This document shows positions 7,211 through 14,246 of a stretch of DNA of 27,362 bases, one piece after another (position 1 is the first letter of the stretch; every line of letters starts with the position of its first letter). The stretch covers positions 1 through 27,362 of the forward strand of contig CABRWN010000008.1 in assembly GCA_902474645.1 (NCBI GenBank), read 5' to 3'. The position numbers were made by a program, and so were the translations under genes. The notes beneath the pieces were generated by a model. The model was not told the origin of the DNA, ran no database searches, and worked only from the letters and a program-made list of their open reading frames with translations. The DNA is from an uncultured Collinsella sp. (lineage in GTDB: Bacteria > Actinomycetota > Coriobacteriia > Coriobacteriales > Coriobacteriaceae).

Positions 7211-8974
7211 CTAGTGCTTGCCGCCGTGGCTGTTGAGCCAGATATTGCGGCCCAGCATGAGCGCCAGCACCAGCGCACTCACGTAGCCCATAAAGCCAAT
7301 GACCGGGATACCAAACACAACCGGCTCGATGCGTGCGTAGTACACCACCGACGAACCGATAAACAGACCGGCGATAACGATAGCCATCGACATACGGTCG
7401 ATAATTCCGCCCAGCTGTCGCAGCGCCTTATCGCTGCTCATGATCTGCGTGTTCACCTTAAGCTGGCCGCGCGTGAGCATACGCGAAGCCAAGCCCAAAT
7501 ACTCGGCCGCCTCGAGCGAGCCTTTTGCCGCGCGATAGCTGCTCGCGGCAAAGTCGCGGCTCATCTCGCGCATGCGGGCATAGGTGCTCTTCTCGTTTTT
7601 GATATGAGCCTGAATGATCTGGATCATGTTGACGTTGGGCATATACTCGGTCAGCAAACCCTCGAGCGTCACCATGCCGCGAGCGAACATCGTTACCACG
7701 CTCGGCAGCTCAACATCGTTTTTGCGCGCCAGGTTTAGCAGCGAGGTCAAAAACTCGCCGATATCCAGATCCTTCAGGTCAAGGCCCGCAAAGTCAGCCA
7801 CGATAAAGTCCAAATCGGACAAAAAGGCCGAATGGTCAAGCTCGGCCGAATCGCCGCGCGTCACGGCAAAGCGCATGAGCGAATCCTTGAGCTTGGGCAC
7901 GTCGCCCTCGGCCACGGCGAAAATCATGTCCTTGACGATACCGCGGTCGTGGCTCGACATGCGTCCGACCATGCCCAAGTCGATAAAGTAAACGATGCCG
8001 TCCTTGAGGATGATGTTTCCCGCATGCGGGTCGGCATGGAAAAAGCCGTCATCGAGCACCTGCGTCGAGTAGTCCTCGACAATCGCGGCACCGATCTTTT
8101 CCAAGTCATAGCCCTCGGCCACCAAGCGTTCAGGATCGGCGATCGAAATGCCGTCGACGTAATCCATGACCACCACGTGCTCGGTGCACAGGTCCAGATA
8201 GGATTTAGGGCACGTCACGCCATGAACGCTCTTATGGAACTCGTAGAAGTCGTTGAGGTTTTTGGCCTCGGCCAAAAAGTTGGTCTCCTCGCGAAACGAG
8301 GTCCACAACTCCTCGACTACGCCGTGCAGGTCAACGAATTGATCGGTGTTGACGAACTTGGAAACGATGCGCACCACCGAGCGGATGATATCGATGTCCT
8401 GTGCCATAACCTGCTGCGCACCGGGGCGCTGCACCTTGACGGCCACGTCCTCGCCCGTCACCAGACGAGCGCGGTGCACCTGCGCGAGCGATGCGCTACC
8501 AAGCGGATTGGGGTCGATCGCATCGAACATCTCCCCCAGGCGCAGGCCGTATTCTTCTTCCAGGCAACTGAGTACGACCTCGTACGGCACCGGCTCCACG
8601 TCGGAGCGCAGACGACGCAGCTCGTCGCAAAAGCGCTGCGGCAGAATCTCGGACCGGTTGGCCAAAATCTGCCCCATCTTGACGAACATGGGGCCGAGTT
8701 CCTCGAGCAGGCGGCGCAAACGAACCGGCGTGAGGTTATCCCACACGCGGTACTTTTTGACCAGGCGAACAATCTGCCCAATGCGTTCGCGACGACCCGC
8801 CGGCGTGAGCTGGTATTCCTCGTCCGGCGCCATCGCGTCGGGCTCTTCGGGCACCATATCGACAGCGCGCGGCTTCTTGCGAGCGCCCGAGACGGCGGCG
8901 TCGACCTCATCGACAACCGCCGCCTCGTCACACAGAGGATCCTGATTGTTGTAATCGGTGGTGGAATCTGCCAT
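7211..8974 (-). CDS. AarF/UbiB/ABC1 family atypical kinase
   Basis: A 587-residue protein-kinase-like ATPase with a C-terminal membrane anchor. Diagnostic motifs in order: KMGQ at 99-102 with the following NRSEILPQ, the Ala-rich loop ASLAQ at 161-165, the invariant lysine in VAVKVQRPG (K180), the catalytic loop HADPHAGN at 313-320, and the metal-binding DLG at 332-334. Two hydrophobic helices near residues 530-580 anchor the end. Members support ubiquinone or other isoprenoid-lipid metabolism in bacteria and mitochondria. No ubiquinone genes are visible, and this anaerobe-like gene set may not make it, so the substrate here is unknown. The gene starts 8 bases after the stop of a small helical protein on the same strand and ends before a terminator, giving a two-gene operon. 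The acidic first 60 residues look disordered. Confidence 0.9.
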   Translation of the reverse strand: MADSTTDYNNQDPLCDEAAVVDEVDAAVSGARKKPRAVDMVPEEPDAMAPDEEYQLTPAGRRERIGQIVRLVKKYRVWDNLTPVRLRRLLEELGPMFVKMGQILANRSEILPQRFCDELRRLRSDVEPVPYEVVLSCLEEEYGLRLGEMFDAIDPNPLGSASLAQVHRARLVTGEDVAVKVQRPGAQQVMAQDIDIIRSVVRIVSKFVNTDQFVDLHGVVEELWTSFREETNFLAEAKNLNDFYEFHKSVHGVTCPKSYLDLCTEHVVVMDYVDGISIADPERLVAEGYDLEKIGAAIVEDYSTQVLDDGFFHADPHAGNIILKDGIVYFIDLGMVGRMSSHDRGIVKDMIFAVAEGDVPKLKDSLMRFAVTRGDSAELDHSAFLSDLDFIVADFAGLDLKDLDIGEFLTSLLNLARKNDVELPSVVTMFARGMVTLEGLLTEYMPNVNMIQIIQAHIKNEKSTYARMREMSRDFAASSYRAAKGSLEAAEYLGLASRMLTRGQLKVNTQIMSSDKALRQLGGIIDRMSMAIVIAGLFIGSSVVYYARIEPVVFGIPVIGFMGYVSALVLALMLGRNIWLNSHGGKH

Positions 8975-8982
8975 CTGCGCTG

Positions 8983-9399
8983 CTACTCGGCCTCTTCGGT
9001 ATCCTTCGCATCGTCGGGTTCAACGGACTCGACAGGCACCGAGGTCACGTTGTCCTCGACCGAATCGACGATGTCGCGCACATGGGCCAGGAAGGCCGTG
9101 CGCTCGGGGGCGGTCATGACGCGGACCCGGGCAAGGATGAGCTCGTCAAGCACGCGCTGGGCCGCGGTCTCGCCCTGCATGCCCAAGCGCTCGGTCAGGT
9201 CGGAGATGGTGCCGCCGGCCTGCTCGAACATGTCGGACACGCTACGGGCGATATCGGGGGCGCCGGCGTCCTTGCGAACTTGCTCGCCCTTGGTATTAAG
9301 GTCGTCGAGGACCTTCTTGCCGCCTTCGACGGCAACGGCGGCGGCGCCGAAGCCCACGTTGATGGCACCGTTAACAAGCTGATCGAGTTTCATAACCAT
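8983..9399 (-). CDS. Small helical phasin-like protein upstream of the UbiB-like gene
   Basis: A 138-residue, mostly helical protein with an acidic, disordered C-terminus rich in Glu, Asp and Val. The N-terminal segment (MKLDQLVNGAINVGFGAAAV) is amphipathic and may touch membranes or lipid surfaces. It is followed by charged heptad-like helices containing LDDLNTKGEQVRKDAG. This resembles phasin or granule-associated proteins in composition, but I cannot assign a family firmly. Start choice: the ATG at 9399 has GGAGA 6 bases upstream; a TTG at 9411 would overlap that ribosome-binding site. The next gene, a UbiB-like kinase, begins 8 bases after its stop, so the two are almost certainly cotranscribed. 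A role with the kinase in membrane-lipid homeostasis is inference only. Confidence 0.65.
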   Translation of the reverse strand: MVMKLDQLVNGAINVGFGAAAVAVEGGKKVLDDLNTKGEQVRKDAGAPDIARSVSDMFEQAGGTISDLTERLGMQGETAAQRVLDELILARVRVMTAPERTAFLAHVRDIVDSVEDNVTSVPVESVEPDDAKDTEEAE

Positions 9400-9498
9400 G
9401 GCTGTCTCCAATCACAAACAACTGCATTGGCGTTCTTGTACCCAAGATTGGGCGAAAGCGACAAAGCGTTTTAGCGCTATTCGATCGACGGGAAATCC

Positions 9499-11022
9499 CT
9501 ACCTCACGTTGTCGTTCATCGCGAAAGAGTTCTTCATGGCGCAGCTCGTGGTGTAGAGCACCTTGCCCAGCAGGGCATCGGTCTCCACGCGAACACGCTC
9601 GGCAAAGGCCTCGTTGGCGCGTGCAAGCTCGGCAGGCACCTCGGCCTCGGGCAGAGCGGCTACGGCAGCGTCGACGTCATGGATCTGCTTGTGGCCCATG
9701 CCACCGACCTTCTCCTGATAGTCCTCCACAGCGCGGCCGCACTCATGGAAACGGACGTCGGCCAGGGCGCCGATCAGGCGGTTGGCCCAGTAGAAGTTTT
9801 CGGACGTTACGCGAGCCTGCGTGTCGGCATAGTACTCGGGCATGGTCTCGACGTTGGCGTACAGCGGAACCAGCGCGTTAAACGAGTTGGAACCAAAGGC
9901 CATCCACTGCACGGCGCGATACGCCGGCTGCGCATAGGGGCGCAGCTGCAGCACGGCGAGCTGGCTGTTGCGGTTGATGCCGATGGGGCGATAGGCGCCA
10001 CGCGTAGCGAGCGTGCCCTTGCTGCCGTAGCAATCGTACTCCGTGCCCTGGTAGTGGCTCGAGAGTACGTACTTGATGTCCTCGATGGTCACCTTGCGCT
10101 CGGGCACGCGGCTCCAGGGGATATCGTCGCTCTCGGGCGTGTAGTCGGCCTCGGGACCATCCCACACGTCGCTGGGGTTGAGGCAGCGCTGCATGTACCA
10201 GGCGCGCGGCGTGTTGTAGACATGGTCGCTGTCGCTGTGCGAGCCAAAGGCCTCGCGCGGGTTAAAGACCGCAGCCGGGCCGTCGCCCTCGACGCCCAGC
10301 GTCAGGTCCAGATGCCACTCGGCCATCCAGGCGCGCAGGTCGGCGGAGCACATGTGGTCGGTCTGGGCGCCCTCGGCGTCATCCAGGTCAAAGCTGTCGA
10401 TACCCAGCTGGTTGGGCATGGTCACATAGGCATCGTCAGGCACGCGCTTGGCGATCCAGTGGTGACCGCCGATGGTCTCGAGCCACCAGATCTCGTCCAC
10501 GTCGCTAAAGGCGATGCCGTTGTTCTCGTAAGTGCCGTAGCGCTCGAGCAGGTCGCCCAGGATGCGCACGCCGTCGCGGGCGGACTTGGCATACGGCAGC
10601 ACCAGGGTCACCATGTCCTCCTCGCCCAGGCCACCGGGCCGTGCCGGGACGTATCCGTCCTCGCCTTCGTTGCCCTTGGCGGGTACGTAGTCGACGAGCG
10701 GGTCGGCGCCGCGGACGCGCTCGTTGGTGGTGAGCGTCTCGGTTGCGGACATGCCAACATTGAGCTCGTTGAAGCCCGCCTCGGCCCAAATGCCGTGACC
10801 GAGAATAACATCGGGGACGCTCGTGTAGCGCATGGGATTATCGGGCAGTTCAACGGTCAGGTGACTCAGGACGCTCGTGTAGACGCGCGGCTGATCGTCG
10901 GGATCCACCACGCGCATACGCTTGGGCTCAAACACCCCGTTGGACGAGTCCTCGTTGCGGGCGACAAGCGTCGACCCGTCGTAGCTCGCATTCTTACCAA
11001 CCAAAATCGTTGTGCACGGCAT
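9499..11022 (-). CDS. C69 family dipeptidase
   Basis: A 507-residue N-terminal-nucleophile hydrolase of peptidase family C69 (formerly U34), which cleaves dipeptides. The mature enzyme uses an N-terminal cysteine, here Cys3 in MPCTTILVGK, followed by the conserved DGSTLVARNED block. Other family marks are the GIWAEAGFNELNVGMSATET segment and EIWWLETIGGHHW in the middle. The ATG at 11022 follows AAGGAGG by 6 bases. An ATG at 11028 directly abuts that Shine-Dalgarno sequence and would give MRMPCTT, so I rejected it. I see no signal peptide, so the enzyme is probably cytoplasmic. It is monocistronic: the next upstream gene, folD, is 366 bases away across a repeat element, and the downstream neighbour starts a separate operon. 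Peptide use by a saccharolytic and amino-acid-fermenting gut organism fits. Confidence 0.9.
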   Translation of the reverse strand: MPCTTILVGKNASYDGSTLVARNEDSSNGVFEPKRMRVVDPDDQPRVYTSVLSHLTVELPDNPMRYTSVPDVILGHGIWAEAGFNELNVGMSATETLTTNERVRGADPLVDYVPAKGNEGEDGYVPARPGGLGEEDMVTLVLPYAKSARDGVRILGDLLERYGTYENNGIAFSDVDEIWWLETIGGHHWIAKRVPDDAYVTMPNQLGIDSFDLDDAEGAQTDHMCSADLRAWMAEWHLDLTLGVEGDGPAAVFNPREAFGSHSDSDHVYNTPRAWYMQRCLNPSDVWDGPEADYTPESDDIPWSRVPERKVTIEDIKYVLSSHYQGTEYDCYGSKGTLATRGAYRPIGINRNSQLAVLQLRPYAQPAYRAVQWMAFGSNSFNALVPLYANVETMPEYYADTQARVTSENFYWANRLIGALADVRFHECGRAVEDYQEKVGGMGHKQIHDVDAAVAALPEAEVPAELARANEAFAERVRVETDALLGKVLYTTSCAMKNSFAMNDNVR

Positions 11023-11098
11023 GCGCATCCTCCTTGAGCGAAGAAATCAAACGGCAACAGTGTATCGCTTCGGCGCAAAAAGGGCGAAACCACGGCAC

Positions 11099-11120
11099 CT
11101 CGGAACCCCCTCGGAACCCC
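11099..11120. repeat. Perfect tandem 11-bp duplication beside the MITE-like element
   Basis: The word CTCGGAACCCC occurs twice back to back (11099-11109 and 11110-11120), ending one base before the left inverted terminus of the 230-bp element. It does not reappear at the right end, so it is not a simple target-site duplication. Confidence 0.7.
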
Positions 11121-11121
11121 T

Positions 11122-11351
11122 GTGGTCAAAAAATGCCAAATATGAGTACTGTCACCAATTTAGTAGCAGCAACTTTCCTTGTAATGAGTGCTGAAGATCC
11201 CTATTTGTCCAAAAGCGAGACAGCGTTATTCCCCATAGGTTCAATAAAATGGGTTTCCTAACGAGAATGAATATCGTTAGGAAACCCAAAAGACGTAAAA
11301 CATATGTGACTATCATGGCAACAGTACTCATATTTGGCGCTTTTTGACCAC
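11122..11351. mobile_element. MITE-like 230-bp element with 31-bp inverted termini
   Basis: The left end (11122-11152, starting GTGGTCAAAAAATGCC) is the reverse complement of the right end (11321-11351) at 29 of 31 positions. The interior is clearly more AT-rich than the surrounding sequence and has no coding potential. A perfect 14-bp hairpin lies inside (11251-11264 with 11274-11287). Compact size, long terminal inverted repeats and no transposase fit a miniature inverted-repeat element. I found no clear flanking direct repeat, so mobility is inferred. It sits between folD and the dipeptidase gene, both leftward. Confidence 0.7.
11244..11287 (-). terminator. Hairpin terminator inside the MITE-like element, downstream of folD
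   Basis: On the minus strand GGGTTTCCTAACGA pairs perfectly over 14 bp with its partner across a 9-base loop and is followed by ATTTTATTG. This is a good intrinsic-terminator layout for the leftward fchA-folD transcript, about 100 bases after the folD stop. The element may have supplied the operon's terminator. Confidence 0.6.
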
Positions 11352-11388
11352 GTGGTATATGGCTAACCCCTCAAACAGCCCAAAACGC

Positions 11389-12243
11389 CTATTTCGATGC
11401 GCGCTCCGCCGCCTCAATCACGTGTTTGGCGAGAATTGCGGTGGTCACAGCCCCCACGCCGCCCGGCACGGGGGTGATGGCGCCAACAACCGGCTCCGCA
11501 GCATCAAAATCGACGTCGCCGACCAGCTTGTCGGCGGCCTCGTCCCAGTTAATGCCCACATCGATGATCGTCTGGCCCTCGCGAACCGCGTCCGCACCAA
11601 TCGTGCGCGCGCGTCCAACGGCCGCAACCACAATATCAGCCGCACGGCACTCGGCAGCAAGGTCGCGCGTATGCGTATGGCACGTCGTCACGGTCGCACT
11701 GCGCGCCGTAAGCATGGCGGCAACAGGACGCCCGATCACCAGCGAGCGCCCGACCACAGCAACCTTAGCTCCATCCAGCTCAACGCCGTAATGATCCAGC
11801 AAAGCAAGCACGGCTTCGGCTGTACAGGGGGCAAAACCCTCGCCGCGCCCCGAAAGCGTGGTGAGCAGCGAAGCCGGCGTCATGGAGTCAACGTCCTTGG
11901 CGGGATCGAGCGCTGCGGCGACGGCGTTCTCGTCAAGGCCGGCGGGCAGCGGGCGGAACATCAGACAGCCATGAACAGCCGAATCGGTATTGATGTCCTC
12001 GATGGCCGTCAACAGCTCTTCTTGCGAAACACCGGCAGAAAGCAAAACGCGACGAGCCTCAATCCCCACTTTTTCGCAGCGCTTGAGCGCACCGCGCTCG
12101 TAGGATAGGTCGTCCTCGCGTTCACCTACACGCACGATAGCCAACGTCGGAACAACGCCCCGCTCGCGCAGGGCCGCGCAGCGAGCAGCAAGTTCCTCGG
12201 TCAAAGCGCGAGCAACAGGAGCACTCTTCAGTAGCTCAGCCAT
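11389..12243 (-). CDS. folD: FolD-type methylene-THF dehydrogenase, cyclohydrolase lysine missing
   Basis: A 284-residue FolD-family enzyme of folate one-carbon metabolism. It normally oxidises 5,10-methylene-THF to methenyl-THF and hydrolyses that to formyl-THF. The nucleotide-binding part is intact: VVGRSLVIGRPVAAML near 145-160 and ITPVPGGVGAVT near 255-266. KDVD at 116-119 is retained. In the active site, however, the usual YVxxKxK reads YERGALK (48-54). The tyrosine is kept, but the catalytic lysine (Lys54 in E. coli FolD) is Ala52, and the GILVQLPLP glutamine is Phe96 in GCLMFRPLP. In known FolD enzymes that lysine is needed for cyclohydrolase activity, so this copy may be only a dehydrogenase. 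The ATG at 12243 has AGAGGA 6 bases upstream and lies 2 bases after the fchA stop. Operon partner fchA encodes a separate cyclohydrolase-family protein. Confidence 0.88.
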   Translation of the reverse strand: MAELLKSAPVARALTEELAARCAALRERGVVPTLAIVRVGEREDDLSYERGALKRCEKVGIEARRVLLSAGVSQEELLTAIEDINTDSAVHGCLMFRPLPAGLDENAVAAALDPAKDVDSMTPASLLTTLSGRGEGFAPCTAEAVLALLDHYGVELDGAKVAVVGRSLVIGRPVAAMLTARSATVTTCHTHTRDLAAECRAADIVVAAVGRARTIGADAVREGQTIIDVGINWDEAADKLVGDVDFDAAEPVVGAITPVPGGVGAVTTAILAKHVIEAAERASK

Positions 12244-12245
12244 GG

Positions 12246-12879
12246 CTATCCTCTCTTCCTTGCAGCGTCGGCGGCGCGGCGCGCCAGCGCATCGGCGCGC
12301 GGCAACCATGTGTCGAGCAGCTCATCACACGCCGTCTCGAGCTCCTCGGCACGAACGCGATCTTTCATAGACGTGGTGTTCGCAAAGAGCGTCAAGCTCG
12401 CGCCCTGCATAGCGGCACGGCAGAACACGGCGCCGCACGCCACATCGGACAGCAGCTGACGCGAACCCTTGTCGGCCATGTCCTCGAGCAGCGCCAGCGC
12501 ACGCCCGCAGGCATCCATAATGCGATACGGCGGCATAGCGGCCACATGCAGCGCATCCTGAATCGCGGTCGCTCGAGCCGGATCGTCACGCGGAATACCG
12601 TACGCCGCGGACACCTGCCCGTAGGCACGAACGTCCTCGGCAACCAACTCGACAAGCTCCTGGGACAGCTCATCAGCCTGAGCAAACGCGCGCGCCAGGT
12701 CATCCGCACGATCAGCAAGCGCGGGATTGGTCGCACCGTAGCGGGCAACCATTCCGCACAGCGAGGCGCCCAGCGCGCCCACAAAAGCGCTCGCGCTGCC
12801 ACCACCGGGAACCGGCTCGCGCGCGGCCCAGCGCCTCGGCAAAACCGCGACAGGTTTTATCCATCATCTCTTGGCTCAT
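12246..12879 (-). pseudogene. fchA: fchA-type methenyl-THF cyclohydrolase / cyclodeaminase, single-base frameshift
   Basis: The protein belongs to the FTCD C-terminal / FchA family (about 210 residues), which acts on methenyl- or formimino-THF. The N-terminus MSQEMMDKTCRGFAEAL is encoded from the ATG at 12879. The rest, starting REPVPGGGSASAFVGALGAS, is in the next frame and runs intact to the stop at 12246, including DVRAYGQVSAAYGIPRD. Removing one base from the CCC run at 12827-12829 (GGG on the coding strand) joins the halves as FAEALAAREPVPGGG, as expected for the family. The span from ATG to stop is 634 bases, consistent with one extra base. Because the remaining 190 codons are undamaged, this is a recent mutation, a sequencing error in a homopolymer, or frameshifted decoding. 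It lies 2 bases upstream of folD, so the two form an operon. Confidence 0.85.
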
Positions 12880-13042
12880 ACGCACACGCACCTTCAAGTT
12901 ATATATATCGGTCGGGCGGCCGACGCCGGCCGACCGCATCGATCACGTAATGGTGCTAAGTCTAGCCCATAAGTACGCGAGCGTCAGCGCACCTGGCCAT
13001 CGCGGATTTCTATGGCACGCGATAGGCGTCGACAACGCAAGC

Positions 13043-13269
13043 ATGGGACACATGGCCCACCTTTCGAGACTTCCGGACGTCACAAACTGGGACATATCTA
13101 TAAACAAGGAACCTGTTGGGGCAACGCCCGCGTACACGCGCCCCTTTAAAACAACGGACGCCCAACCCCGGGGAGAGCCGACAGCATCGGCCCTCCCCTC
13201 TTTTGGACCCGCGCATATTGCCACTTAACGGCGCAAATCCGGCCCCCAGAATGGGACACATGGCCCACC
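13043..13269. repeat. 19-bp direct repeat, copies 208 bp apart
   Basis: ATGGGACACATGGCCCACC occurs at 13043-13061 and 13251-13269, with weaker similarity continuing about 10 bases further in both copies. Each copy has a small internal TGGG/CCCA dyad. A related ACTGGGACATAT lies at 13086-13097. The repeats may be operator sites or part of a dispersed non-coding repeat. Confidence 0.75.
13170..13204 (+). terminator. Orphan intrinsic terminator
   Basis: A 12-bp stem with one mismatch (13170-13181 with 13187-13198), a 5-base loop and TCTTTT follows on the plus strand. No rightward gene ends here; the genes to the left run leftward. It may end a small RNA or shield the lipoprotein gene from upstream reading. 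Confidence 0.7.
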
Positions 13270-13341
13270 CTAGCGAGCCGTCCACGCGTACAGTAAAGGC
13301 AGGTAATCTATGGGCGGTTACAGATCGAGGAGGACACGACC

Positions 13342-13941
13342 ATGAAAAAGAAGGCCTTTGCGATTCTCACCCTCTGCATCAGTCTCTTTGCCGCGGTTGC
13401 CCTGGTGGGCTGCGGCGGCAGCGGCGGCGCTACCGGCAGCGGCGGTGGCGGTGGCGGTGGAGCGGAAAAGCCAGCCGTGGATATGAGGACCGACTTCATT
13501 TGGTTTAAAGTCAAGGTGCCCGAGGGCGTCGAGATCACCGACGTCGCAGGCGACACTGCCGACAGGGCCCAGTTTAAGTTCACCGAGAGCGAGCACGCCA
13601 GCGATCGCTTCATCCCCGTCTTCGATCCCGACAAGAACGCCGACGAGCTGTTCGACTACGAGGCAAAGTGGAATGCCAGCTTTGAGTGGACCGAGAATGA
13701 CCCCGTCAAGTACAACGGCAAGACTTGGCGCAACGCTTCCTATACACACTCGGGCGGCGTAACGACCGAATACTTCACCGACGTTGACGGCGGCAGTGTG
13801 TATGTGCGTATCGACAACGTCGAGGAGCACAAGGACGCCGTCGAGACCATGATGAAGTCTCTGGAATTTGCCGACGACATCGCCGAGGCCAAGACCGAGG
13901 CCATGGACGTCAAGCTCGACGATATCGAGATCAAGCGCTAA
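13342..13941 (+). CDS. Secreted lipoprotein of unknown function
   Basis: A 199-residue lipoprotein. The signal peptide MKKKAFAILTLCISLFAAVA is followed by the lipobox LVGC, so Cys24 would be lipidated and the protein held on the outer face of the membrane. A Gly/Ser-rich flexible spacer (residues 25-40) leads to a compact acidic domain of about 155 residues with alternating strands, for example WFKVKVPEGVEI and YFTDVDGGSVYVRI. I do not recognise a named family, although the size and layout recall small DUF4352- or PsbP-like lipoproteins. The ATG has GAGGAGG 9 bases upstream, a strong site. It is monocistronic: an orphan terminator precedes it and an intrinsic terminator follows 71 bases after the stop. 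No transporter genes are next to it, so it is not obviously a solute-binding protein. Confidence 0.8.
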   Translation: MKKKAFAILTLCISLFAAVALVGCGGSGGATGSGGGGGGGAEKPAVDMRTDFIWFKVKVPEGVEITDVAGDTADRAQFKFTESEHASDRFIPVFDPDKNADELFDYEAKWNASFEWTENDPVKYNGKTWRNASYTHSGGVTTEYFTDVDGGSVYVRIDNVEEHKDAVETMMKSLEFADDIAEAKTEAMDVKLDDIEIKR

Positions 13942-14246
13942 GCGACTGGCGAGCGCAACGGGAAACACGGTCGCAGTGCAAACAAGCGACGGTACCCCAG
14001 CGCTTCGTACCCAGGGAGGGCCGGTAAACCGACCCTCCCTTTCTTATGCCGGTAGCCGACGAACGCGAGGATGCCGGACGCCGGAACCGCCCCAAATGTG
14101 GCAACAGTACGAAAACGACAAACACCCCAACACGTCCGCCCACCGATTTATTGCGCCGCGCAGACAATTAAACCAGCATCTTTAAACATCTGGGCAGCAT
14201 AGTGACCAAAACTATCGCATAACCGCACTCTGCGAATGGAGAAGTT
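13942..14246. other. 305-bp gap between the lipoprotein and phospholipase genes
   Basis: It contains the lipoprotein terminator (14013-14045), then about 200 bases without a convincing gene. The 12-base word TGGCAACAGTAC at 14099-14110 also occurs beside the right end of the MITE-like element (11316-11327). Sequence just before 14247 is AT-richer and holds the phospholipase ribosome-binding site GGAG 6 bases before the ATG. Confidence 0.55.
14013..14045 (+). terminator. Intrinsic terminator of the lipoprotein gene
   Basis: AGGGAGGGCCGG (14013-14024) pairs with CCGACCCTCCCT (14029-14040) over 12 bp with one mismatch and a TAAA loop, followed by TTCTT. Confidence 0.85.

Larger units (their letters stand above)
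12880..13341. other. 462-bp gap: hairpin, short repeats, orphan terminator, lipoprotein leader
   Basis: I see no convincing gene here. Near fchA there is an imperfect GGTCGG/CCGACC palindrome (about 12910-12935) and a TATATATA stretch at 12900-12908 that may belong to the fchA promoter. A 19-bp direct repeat occurs at 13043-13061 and 13251-13269, and a rightward-type terminator sits between its copies. The last 20 bases carry GAGGAGG, the ribosome-binding site of the lipoprotein gene. Overlapping open frames have no recognisable product. Confidence 0.6.

Noticed and set aside
7832..11037. Long plus-strand frames opposite the UbiB-like and C69 dipeptidase genes
   Set aside because: The minus-strand products have complete family motifs; the opposite frames have none.
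11099..11360. Target-site duplication around the MITE-like element
   Set aside because: The 11-bp duplication is only on the left, and the flanks CCCCT and GTGGT do not match each other.
12943..13285. Short proteins on either strand around the 19-bp repeat
   Set aside because: Several overlapping frames are equally open, none has a convincing ribosome-binding site, and the repeat and terminator inside them point to non-coding sequence.
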